From Rhynchosporium graminicola (Eukaryota > Ascomycota > Leotiomycetes > Helotiales > Ploettnerulaceae): a stretch of 64,000 bases of DNA. Positions 13,360 to 24,115 of the stretch are shown here, one piece after another. Location of the stretch: NCBI GenBank assembly GCA_900074885.1, contig FJUW01000053.1:194250-258249 (forward strand). The letters are read 5' to 3'. Positions within the stretch are counted from its first letter, which is position 1; each line of letters opens with the position of its first letter. The position numbers were made by a program, and so were the translations under genes. The notes beneath the pieces are model-generated. The model searched no databases. It worked only from the letters and a program-made list of their open reading frames with translations, and had not been told where the DNA came from.

Positions 13360-15481
13360 ATAAGATCTTATTCCGCGTGATTATTATATACTATACTTAA
13401 TTTATAATAGCCTATTTCTATTATAATAATAAGTGATAAGTAAGAGAAACTGCAAGTTATAATTAAAGTAGTATTCTAGTAATAGAAGTAAGTTAATTAA
13501 GTAAGTATATAGCTATATTATAAGTACTTATCTTTTTTATTATAATAATAATTATCTTCTTTAAATAATATTATAATTATAATAGATATATATAATATTT
13601 TTTTTTTATTTATAATATATATTAATATATTATAGTATATCTAGTATTATTATTATTTTAATTACTACTATTACTTTTATTATAATTATAATTAAATTTA
13701 TCACTATTACTATTATTATTACTATTCCTTTCTCTTTCTATAAGTTATTTATAACTCTTTTATAATATATAGGCTTATTAATTATTACTTATAAGGCTCG
13801 CTCGTTTTACTCTCTATTATTATTTTAATATAGCTATTTGCGCTAATCTTCTTCTTATTACTACTCTCTATATATATATTAAATTATTTTAATATTTTTT
13901 ATCTTAACCATTAAGATAAAGCTCTTTATAAGCTTTAAGATTATAAGTACTTCTATATAGTAATCGCTATATATAATAGTCTTATTCTTATCATAATATA
14001 AATAATAATATTAAAAAGAATTTAAAGATATAATAGTAATAGCGTTCTAAGTAATAATAATAAATTCCTAAGGAATAAATATAATTTAAATTTACTAAAA
14101 TCTAATTTTATATATATATTAATATATAAAACTCTTTTTATTATAATTATATTTTTCCTTTTTTAATTAGTATTAAGATCTTCTCTTAGTGTTCTTCTTA
14201 TATCTATTATAATTATTATCTCCTTTTTGAAATGATATTAAGATCTTATATTAGTAATTTATAATACGCTTTAGAGCTTTAAGTTTTATATTAGTAATAA
14301 TTAACTCGAGTTATTATATTAAGTTTAAAGGACTCTACTTTAGACTCTATTATATAGTATATATAATATATAAACTAAAAAGCTTAGATATTATTACTTA
14401 AGTATAAATTAAAAAGAAATATTAATTATATTCCTTTAATTAGATCTATTATAGATACTTAAGCTTTAAAGAGGGATTTAACTAATCTCTAAGCTATATT
14501 TATCTAAGTCTAATATTATTTTATATAATATATAAATAAAAAAGCTTATAAATATCTTTAATTAAATTTAGCTTATAGCTACTAGATTATTTATATATTA
14601 AATAAAAGCTTATTTATTTCTTATAAGAACTATACTTAATAATTTCATAGCGTAATAATATTAATCTAATCTATATATAGCTATATAAGTATCTAATAAT
14701 AGCTATATAGCTATAACTTTTAGAATATATATAACTAACTTTAACTTTTCTATTCTAATTATAAATATTAAAGACTTTTCATATTATAATAATCTTAATA
14801 TATCTTATTTTTAAATATATAACTTAAAAATTAAAAAGATAGTTATTTAAGCTTAATAAAGCTCTAATATAAAACTATAATATTAAAATAATATTATAAC
14901 GTAATACTAATATAATATAATAATATAATAGCGTAATAATATTAAAGTATAATATCTTAATAGTATAATAATATAAAATTATAATAGCGTAAAAGTATAA
15001 TCTTATAATATTAATAACGTAATAATATATTACGAGTATATAGGTCTTAGTTTAGATCAGGTGACTATAGTCACGTGCATAGTCCGTGCGGATGTTCCTA
15101 GATAATACCTTTAGTTAACTCTCTATAGTAATTAGTACTATAATATAACTAATAATATTCAACTACTCTATGCTTTACTCTGAAGATCAATATAACCTTA
15201 CGATATAATATAATAGTATAATAGCTTAAAAGCATAATATTATATTAGTATAGAATCGTAATAATATCATAATATAATAGTAATAGCGTAATAGTATAAT
15301 AGCGCTAATATTAAGGAATATTCGAAAAATATATAACTTATAATACTTAAGATTATATTACTCTAACTTTTAAAAACTTTACTTTTATATATTAATATTA
15401 TATTAGATTATAATAAAAGTTATATATTAATATTCTTATATCTTTAATTATTATCAAAAAATATTCTTAAGTATAATATTT
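13360..15481. other. Extremely A/T-rich stretch without recognisable genes
   Basis: About 2.1 kb of nearly pure A/T with short homopolymers. No transposon protein motif could be read. A motif like ATAGCGTAATA recurs between about 14,650 and 15,310, suggesting a worn minisatellite. An island of more mixed composition at about 15,035-15,180 contains a perfect 14-bp palindrome (15,061-15,074). Confidence 0.6.
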
Positions 15482-15544
15482 TTATTACTCTTATTACTCT
15501 TATTACTCTTATTACTTATATTACTCTTATTACTCTTATTATTC
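15482..15544. repeat. 9-bp minisatellite (TTACTCTTA), left part
   Basis: About seven near-perfect copies of a 9-bp unit ending directly at the TRIM-like element. The same unit resumes at 23,715 after the family C element, so the array was probably continuous before the insertions. Confidence 0.85.
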
Positions 15545-15739
15545 TGACGGCGCATGGTATACGTAGCAGTTACGGGCCAGTATCGGTGCCTTAGGCATAC
15601 CCTCCTTATATATATAGAAGGTGCAGACTCCTTCAGAGCTCTGTATCTTTCTGTTTCCTTAATACTAGACTATATAAGATCGCTATTAGCATCCATACTT
15701 ATTTATTCTTACTTATATACCGCCTTAAGTCTTATATTA
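15545..15739 (+). repeat. TRIM-like left LTR
   Basis: 195 bp, more heavily mutated than its partner at 16,854-17,048. Differences are mostly G-to-A and C-to-T. A 64-codon open frame here is an accident of the LTR sequence. Confidence 0.75.
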
Positions 15740-16065
15740 TTATATTAAATAGAAAGATTAAGACCGCCGGGGACGGTATTAAATAATATCTCACCTAGAA
15801 AGCTCGATTACAGACGAACTCTTTGACCTCTTTATTAAGTATTCTATTGTCTTTACTTTAATATAGTTTCAGCTCTGATTCGACGGTTAGGCTTTCAAAA
15901 GAGCTAAGATTCCGGAGATCTCTTAGATAGCTAGAGATTTAGGTATAATCGACGCTCAGAAGCACCAGTTTTGCGAGTCACTCTCGGATACTCGAATTAC
16001 CCCCCTTGCGTAGGGTTATAACGGACGAATTTTAGGTGGAAACTTCCCTATAGGCCCTGATATTT

Positions 16066-16427
16066 ATTATCCCCTCACCCGACTTCAAGTTTCCGAAAGC
16101 AGCTCTAATAGCGAAAAACCTTGCTTTTAGGCTAGGACGAAGAAGCTTATTACCCTAGCGGAAATTACCGGAATTCGACTCGTAATCCCTATACCCCGGT
16201 ACAATTTGTCCCCCTCGGCAGAATCGACCTCCTTCTACTAGAAAATTCATTATCCCCTCACCCGACTTTAACCTTCCGAAAGCAGCTCTAATAGCGAAAA
16301 ACCTTGCTTTTAGGCTAGGACGAAATAGCTTATTACCCTAGCGGAAATTGCCGGAATTCGACTCGTAATCCCCGTACCCCGGTACAATTTATCCCCCTCG
16401 GCAGAATCGACCTCCCTCTACCAGAAC
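16066..16427 (+). repeat. Tandem duplication of about 183 bp
   Basis: Two consecutive copies with period 183 (CCCCTCA at 16,071 and again at 16,254) lie within the TRIM-like interior. They share blocks such as CGAAAGCAGCTCTAATAGCG and are nearly identical. The block is richer in G+C than the rest of the isochore. Confidence 0.85.
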
Positions 16428-16853
16428 CTTTAATTTAATACTTTCCATATCTACTTAACTAAGATATCCGACTCTCCTTGATCTTTTAGCTTCTTCAGAA
16501 TTCGATTTCGACTTTCGCTTCTTCTATAACTTTCAAATGTTCTATCACTTTCGCTTAGCCTCGCTTACCTAATGCCTCCTAAGAAGGCTCAGCTAGCTCC
16601 TACGACCTTACCGGTAAACCCTGGACCTTCGGTGTAAATTCGATACCTTAATTACCGAAAGGACCTACCCTTAAACGCTCTTCAATTGATAATTTACGGA
16701 CCTCCAGTAAGTCGCAACTGACTGAAAGCTACGCTTTGGATTGATAATTACCTGGATTTTATTTGGAATTAGACTTAATTTAAATCCCTTTTTTCGTTTT
16801 TTGTTTGCCTTTAAAGGCTCGAGGGCGAGCCTTTGTCTTGGAAGGGGGTAATA

Positions 16854-17048
16854 TGACGGCGTATAGTATACGTGGCAGTTACGAGCTAGTATCGGTGCCT
16901 TAGGCATACCCTCCTTATATATATAGAAGGTGCAGACTCCTTTAGAGCTCTGTATTTTTCTGTTTCCTTCGTACTAGACTATATAAGATCGCTCTTAGCC
17001 TCCCTACTTGTTTATTCTTGCTTGTATACCGCCTTGAGTCTTGTGTCA
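16854..17048 (+). repeat. TRIM-like right LTR
   Basis: 195 bp starting TGACGGCG and ending GTGTCA, preceded by a polypurine tract. Nine bases (TTACAATTA), resembling one minisatellite unit, separate it from the family C element at 17,058. Confidence 0.75.
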
Positions 17049-17057
17049 TTACAATTA

Positions 17058-17563
17058 TATAACGTTCCTAGTTCTGACTAGTACGCGGTATATAAGCTCG
17101 TCAGTTAGTATTAGCTATAAAATAAAGTAAATAAGAAGTTAGATTCTTAATTAGAATTAAGATATTATAAGTAAGTATTAATTACTATATGAATTTAAGT
17201 ACGAAGCTCCTATCTAATAGCAGAAGTACTAGTCTTATATAGAACCTTCTCCTCTATTAGAAGTCTTCTACTTAGGGAGTCCCTTATATAGAGTCCGATT
17301 CTATTTTCTGGACTCCTACTAAGCTAGACTCTATCACGTGATCCTAGATTACCTATAACTATAATACTATTATTACTACGATACAGGTAAGCTTATAGTA
17401 CTAGTCGCTAATTTATACTATAATCGTATTAGTACTATTCTCCTAATAATACTAACTCTCTCTTTAGTACTAAAACCCGTTTAGTACGTACTATATAGTA
17501 GTACTATTAGTATTCTAATACTAAGACGGTTTTAGTACTAAGAACCTTATCAGGTTCGTAATA
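17058..17563 (-). repeat. Family C 3' LTR (506 bp)
   Basis: It begins TATAACGTTCC and ends GGTTCGTAATA on the plus strand; the original ends would be TGTAACG..CGTGACA. It is a direct repeat of 23,207-23,712 and reverse complement of 12,854-13,359. Confidence 0.9.
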
Positions 17564-20500
17564 CTATCCCCCTCCTATCTTAGTATATCTTTACGCTTAA
17601 GTATACTAATAGAGATATTAATAATTAGTTAGATTTTAACTTCCTTTTCTTAATATATTATTATCTAATTATAAGAAGATAAAAGAGTATATTATACTTA
17701 TAATATATATTAAAAAATTAAATTATTTAGTAGAGACTTATTCCTTTTACTAGAAATAGTATCGAAACTATTTTCTAGATCTTAAGGAATTAACTTATTA
17801 TTCCGAGTATATTCGAGCGAAAAGATCCTATAATACCTTAGAGTACCTAGCTATATAGCTTCCCTTAAAAGAGGTTTATCGATTCTAGTAGCTTAGGAAA
17901 GTAAAGTATTCTCTTATTCTTTCTAAGCCTTTTCTAGATAAATACTCCGATTAGTTTCCTTAGCTTCTTTTTCCTATTACTAAGTTAGCTATTATAGAAA
18001 AGTCGATTTCTTCTTTCTTTCTTAAGCTTTCTTCTAACTTAATAATAAAGTTACTTTTTAACTTAGCTAATCTTTTCTAAGTAGATCTAAGTTTCGTCGA
18101 TAGAAACTAGCTAGTAGTACTAAGTAGTAGAAGCTCGTCTTAAGTTCTTATATATTTTCGGAATATAAATAGTTCTTCTATTTCACTAAGTATCTAATAA
18201 TACCTTATTTATACTAATAGTCTAATAGTTCCTCTATATCGTATTCTATAAGTAGATTAACTAGTTCAGCGTATATCTTCAGAGCTAGTAGTACTCCTAG
18301 TAATAATTTTTCTAATAAGGATATATAGAATATTAGGAATATCTTCTTTATTATAGCTAGTAGTTAGAGTTTATAATTTAAAAGTCCTTTAATATATTTA
18401 ATTTTAAAAAGTTTAAATTTCTTATAATTTAACTTATTACTTAATCTCTATATATTAATATTTTTTATAGAAAGTAAACTCTATTCCCCTCCTATAATAT
18501 TAGCTCTTAACTATAGTTCTTATTATAATAATACGTATTCTTTTTTACTATAAATTAGAGTTCCTCTACGAGTTCCTTATAGAAGTCCTAGATATTCGGG
18601 ACTTAGATATAAGCTATATTATTATCCTTAATAGTAATATTAAGCTCTCTATAAGCAATAAGTTCATAACTATAATTTATAAAGAATAATATAACTTTTA
18701 TTATTTCTATAGTCGAGCTATTATATATAAACTCTATAAGTAGTAATAGTTCTACCTAATTATTTTATTAATAATTACTATACTAATATAAGTATACTTT
18801 AACTACTTATTTTATTCTTTTATTTCCTTTATTAATCTAAAGATAGAAAGCTATTAATAATTTCTATTTAGTCCCTAGGAACTTTATTAAAGTATTCTAG
18901 AACTTCAATATAAATAACTTATCTCGATCTAATATAATTTCTTCGGGTACTCTATACTTAGAGATTACCTTCTTAAGGTATACTTATACTAAGTATTTAG
19001 TCATAAGAGTAAATAAGATAAGTACTAAGATTATATACTTAATAAGTCTTTCTATAATAATAAGTATTATATTATAGCTAACTCTTATAACCGAGTCCTT
19101 CGATAGTAATAATAGCCTTATAAAGTCCTATAATATCGATTTCTAAGATAATAGTAGTATTAGTATTATAATTATCTACTTATAAGATATATATTAGAAA
19201 GACTTATTCCTAATATAAGTATTACAATTAGCTAGTACTTCTTTAACTACTTAGCAGAATCCTTCTAACTAGTAGTTTCTTGAAATCCTTAGATGTATTC
19301 TTCGTATCCCTTAGTATCTATACTCGGGAAGCTCGTATTATTCTTTAATATATACTTCTACTAAGCCTAGCGGAAGCTAAACTTTCCTATTAATTCGTAT
19401 AATATTATTCTTAATTATATTCCTTATAATAAGTTCCTTAGTCTTATCTAGAGATATTCTATTCTTCTTTTAAGCCTCTTTAAGGTATTATACTAAAGTC
19501 CTTTAATTTCTTACTTAATTATAGTAGCTTCTCTAATATCAGTAACTATATCTCTATTATCTAGCTATCTAAGTAAAGTAATCTTATTATAGATCTTATT
19601 ATCTTTATAACTTAGTAATCTACTTAGAATATCTACTTTTATATTATCTTTTCCTTATATATACTTAATAACTAGATTAAAAGAAGTAAGTTCCTCTAAT
19701 TATTAAGCTAATTAATAATTATCTAAGACCTTAGTAGTTATAAAGGTTCGAAGATTTATATAGTTAGTATAAATAATAACTAGGAACTTAGCTCCTTATA
19801 AGTATATTTTCTAGTATTTAAGTACTTTAATAATCACTATAAGTTCCTTCTTATAGATATTATAATTCTATTTAGCTAGAGATATTTTCTCTGAAAAGTA
19901 AGTAACTAAGTATAATTATCCTTTATTATCTTACTATAAGTATATTATATTAATATAAGTATTAGAGGTATCTATTTCTATTATATTTTCTTTCTTCTTA
20001 TCGAAACTATATAAGATTAGTTCTTTTATGAATTCTTTCTTAATTCTCTAAAAAGCTTTCTTATACTAGCTAATCTAAGTAAAAGGAATACTTTTCCTTA
20101 TTAAGCTTATAAGTAGTTTAGTAATCTTAGAATAATCTCTAATAAACTGTTAGTAGAAGTTAGTAAACTTTAATTATAATTATGTATTCTTAATATTTTT
20201 TAGAAATTCCTATTCCTTTATAGCTTTAATTTTCTCCGATTTAATACTTATCTCTCTTAAGTGAATAATATACCTTAGAAAAGTAACTTATTTAACTAAG
20301 AATTTATATTTCGATATCTTTAGTCTAGAATCTATTTTATATAATACTTTTATAACTTAAGTAATATAGCTCTAGTATACCTCGATAGTCTCCGAGTATA
20401 CTAAGATATTATCTAGATAATATATAGCGAATTTCCTAATAAATTCCTTAAGAATATTATTATTCTACTTTTAATATATAACTAGAGTATTAGTTAAGCC

Positions 20501-23206
20501 GAATAGTATTACTATATATTCCTATAGCCCTAAGAGTAATACGAAAGTAGTCTTCTACTTATAACCCTTCTTAATTCGGATTAAATTAAATATATTATAT
20601 TAATCTAACTTAAAATATATTTTTACTCTAGCTAATTTATTTTATAAGTACTAATTATTTAGTAAAAGGTATATATCTTTTATAGTTCTATTATTAATTA
20701 TTCGATAGTCTTCGTAAGATCTCCTTTTAAGATCTCCTTTTAAGATCTCTTACTTTCTTAACTATTGGTATAATAATAATATATAATAACTTAGATTTCC
20801 GAGTCTATCTTTTCTTTATATCTAATTTCTAATACTCTTTAAGTATTCTTATAGTATTATAATTATAATAATAAAGTTTCTTTATAATAAGTATAAATCT
20901 ATTTTTAAAGTTTATTTTATAATCTTAGAGCTTATACTTAAGTAGAGCTCTTATATCCTGCACATCCTTAAATAGTTTCGAGAACTTCTTATATAGTTCG
21001 AGTAGCTATTCCCGAATATTATCTATTTAACTAAGATAATTTCTAAGTTCTATCTAACTAAGAACCTGACTTAACTAGCTAGAGTCTATTAGCGTTATTA
21101 TTAAGAAGGTAGTACTAGCCTCTCTTCTACTAACTAATTAATTACGTTTATATTTATAATTACTAAATAAAACTTTCTTAATTACTTAGTTTATACTAAG
21201 ATTATAATTATATAGCTATAATATTCTTAATATAATATCGTATTATCTAATAAGTATAATATCGAAATAGAGTATTTCTTCGTATTTATTAATTATTATC
21301 TTTATTTCTCTTATCCTTTTATAGACCTATTTATCTAATCTAGCGCTTTTCCTATTTAATAAAATAAAATAATATTATTTCGGATTAATAATAATAGGAA
21401 TATTCTATTTCTTAATAAAAGCCGGGTTTATAAAGCGTCTTATAGCTTCTGAATTAATAAGTACTTTTATCTTAATATTATTTACTATAACTAGTAAGAT
21501 TAACTAATCGAACTCTCTAGTAGTAGTAAGCTCTAAATATAATAGTTCTATTATAGAGTAATTATATATTTCGTTAATAATTCTCCTTATTATTTCGTTT
21601 AACTAAGTCCTAAGGCTAGGTTCATAAGTAATTAAAGTATAAGATATATAGTAATAGAGATTAGCTTACTATTAAATCAGATCTAGTATTATTCTCTAAT
21701 AAGTAGCTAGTTCTAATAAGTACTATCTTCTCTACTAATAATATTCCTTTTATATTTCCTTAATAATAGCTTAAGTATTTTTTATTCGAAGGAACTAATC
21801 TAATTATTCGAATTCTTTTAGTTCTAGTTCTCCTTCGAGATTAGCTATATAATAATCTAATCGTTTCTTAATATCCCTAGTATTAACTTAGAATATAATA
21901 GTAATAGTATTATAATAAGTAATAATATAATCTATACTTAAGTTAAATATATTATAAGTTCGATAATACTTTATAAAATCAGATCTTATTCTATTATAGA
22001 TCTATATTCTTCTTTTATTATCGTGATTTCGAATAGTCTAGTTCTTATTATTATACGAAAGATTATTATATAGATACTTTCTTTTATTTATAATACTCTA
22101 GCTTTCTTAGTCTTCGTTTAGAAGTTTAATTAAGTTCTCTTCGAATTCTTTATTAGATTTATAAGCTATAAAGTCCTATAAACTTCATTTTATACTAGAA
22201 GCTTCTTAGTAATCTAGCTTCCTTTCTACTAGTTCGAATTCTCTCTTAAGTTTATTCTAAAGTTTCTTTCTTTATTTCTTTTTCTAAGAATAATTATATA
22301 CGAAGTATCTTAGCTTATTATACGTATAATAGAGACCTTTCTCTTAATATTTATCTTTCTTAGCTTAGCCCTTAGAACTTCTCTTTACTCTATCTATATC
22401 TATTAGATTATAATAGTTATATTTATTATTTAAGTAAAATTAGAAATTTCCTTAATACTTATTATATTATCATAGAAATTAGAGCTTCTAGAGATAAGTA
22501 AGTATAAAATACTTTTCTTTCTCTTTCGCTTATTCCTAGATTCGTTTATCGATAGTAGTAGACGATTTAACCAAGTCTTCTAAGTTATCTAGTTTATTAG
22601 TCCTAGAAAGCTTATTCTTAATATAATCCTTATAGCTCTAATAGTATTAAGCTCTTAATTTACTATCTATCTAGTCTAACTATGTAAAATAATAGTAGAA
22701 CTCGATAGTATATTTATAAATAGATCCTTACTATCGAATTCCGAGCAGGTACTTCTTAGCTTATTCTTTCTTATTAGGGTCTCTAAAGACTTCTTTAATA
22801 GTAATAGTAAAGCTTATAATAGTTCGAAAAATAACTCGACTCTTTTTAGTTATAGTAGTAGAATAAGCCTTAGTTAGATATCGATTAATTAAGTAATTAC
22901 TTAAGGCTAGTTCGATCTAGTAAGCTATAATATTATAGAGGAATAAAGTAATCTAGAAGACTTTAAGAGAGTCCGCTTCGAACTTATCTCTATTAAAAGT
23001 AAAGTATACTTAGTACTAAAGGATAAATTAACTTAAATTATTATAGTTTCTATAATATATAATAAGTATTAGGTAAGTTAACTCGGAGTAAAGTAACTTT
23101 ATTAATCTTCTCTATCTTATCGACTTAAGATCTTTCTCTTATAACTAATCCTTCTTTAGGGACTATTTCGTTCTTACTAGTAATACTTTAAGTAAGATAC
23201 TTAAAG

Positions 23207-23712
23207 TATAATATTCCTAGTTCTAATTAGTACGCGGTATATAAGCTCGTTAGTTAGTATTAGCTGTAAAATAAAGTAAATAAGAAGTTAGATTCTTAAT
23301 TAGAATTAAGATATTATAAGTAAGTATTAATTACTATATGAATTTAAGTACGAAGCTCCTATCTAATAGCAGAAGTACTAGTCTTATATAGGACTTTTTC
23401 TTCTATTAGGAGTCTTCTACTTAGGGAGTCCCTTATATAGAGTCCGAATCTATTTTCTGGACTCCAACTAAGCTAGACTCTATCACGTGATCCTAGATAA
23501 CCTATAACTATAATACTATTATTACTATAATATAAGTAGGCTTATAGTACTAGTCGCTGATTTATACTATAACTATATTAGTACTATTCTCCTAATAGTA
23601 CTAACTCTCTCTTTAGTACTAAAACCCGTTTAGTACGTACTATATAGTAGTACTATCAGTATTCTGGTGCCAAGACGGTTTTAGTGCTAAGAACCTTACC
23701 GGGTTCGTGATA
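23207..23712 (-). repeat. Family C 5' LTR (506 bp)
   Basis: It begins TATAATATTCC and ends GGGTTCGTGATA on the plus strand, a direct repeat of 17,058-17,563. It is the transcription-start side of the element in the minus orientation. Confidence 0.9.
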
Positions 23713-23714
23713 TA

Positions 23715-23760
23715 TTACTCTTATTACTCTTATTACTCTTATTACTCTTATTGCTCTTAT
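23715..23760. repeat. 9-bp minisatellite (TTACTCTTA), right part
   Basis: About five copies of the same unit as at 15,482-15,544, directly abutting the family C LTR. The next about 350 bases are A/T-rich with no recognisable feature, before normal composition starts. Confidence 0.85.
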
Positions 23761-24115
23761 AAATATCTCTATTATTTATATTAGTAAATTATTATTTTCT
23801 TTAAAAATTTCCCTTAAATAATTAAAATATTTTAGTATTTAATATAATAACTAATCTTAAGGAATATCTTTTACTTTTACTCTTTTATACTCTTTTAATA
23901 TATATATATATATATAAATACTTTATTTATATATCTATAATATAACTTATATCTTTCTTATTATAATATTATTATACTTATTATTCTACGTAAGAGTACT
24001 TATTAAGTCTCTATTAAAACTCTAATAGTAATTTTAATACCTCCTTTAGAGTTAGCTTAGCTTAATATATATTATTTTACTATAATTTATAGTCTTAAAT
24101 TATAAGAGCGTAAGA

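Larger units (their letters stand above)
15545..17048 (+). mobile_element. Short non-autonomous LTR element (TRIM-like)
   Basis: Two direct repeats of 195 bp (15,545-15,739 and 16,854-17,048) flank a 1.1-kb interior. The right copy begins TGACGGCG and ends TTGTGTCA, giving TGAC..GTCA termini; the left copy ends in the RIP-altered form CTTATATTA. A purine-rich tract (GGAAGGGGGTAATA) lies just before the right LTR, in the position of a polypurine tract, so the element runs on the plus strand. At 1.5 kb with no RT motif it cannot be autonomous. The interior is less AT-rich than its surroundings. Confidence 0.75.
17058..23712 (-). mobile_element. Full-length Ty3/gypsy element, family C, RIP-inactivated
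   Basis: A 6.66-kb element with two 506-bp LTRs (17,058-17,563 and 23,207-23,712). On the minus strand the protease near 21,450 reads VLINSEA..RFINPAF, with DSG changed to N-S-E (21,447-21,455). The RT reads FAIYYLDN (20,408-20,422), with the second catalytic Asp changed to Asn, followed by ILVYS and KIKAIKE blocks. It is dead by many stops. The outer flanks are aatta and tatta, a near match to a 5-bp target duplication. The outer sequence on the right is the 9-bp minisatellite. Confidence 0.9.
1..24115. other. AT-rich, RIP-mutated retrotransposon block
   Basis: The whole stretch is strongly A/T-biased, with TpA very common and CpA/TpG scarce, and no open frame longer than about 80 codons on either strand. 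Read through stops, it still shows retrotransposon protein motifs. That pattern is what repeat-induced point mutation (C-to-T, preferably at CpA, on both strands of duplicated DNA) leaves in Pezizomycotina. Composition changes to ordinary gene-bearing DNA near 24,110-24,180. The nested elements inside are listed separately. Confidence 0.93.

Noticed and set aside
15554..15748. 64-codon open frame
   Set aside because: It lies wholly in the left LTR of the TRIM-like element and the matching right LTR does not keep it open as a gene.
16671..16907. 78-codon minus-strand frame
   Set aside because: It runs across the TRIM-like interior into its right LTR and shows no family resemblance.
1..24115. 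Centromere or CRISPR-like array
   Set aside because: The A/T-rich block is explained by RIP of identifiable LTR elements; the only short array (9-bp unit) has no spacers, and nothing shows centromere function.
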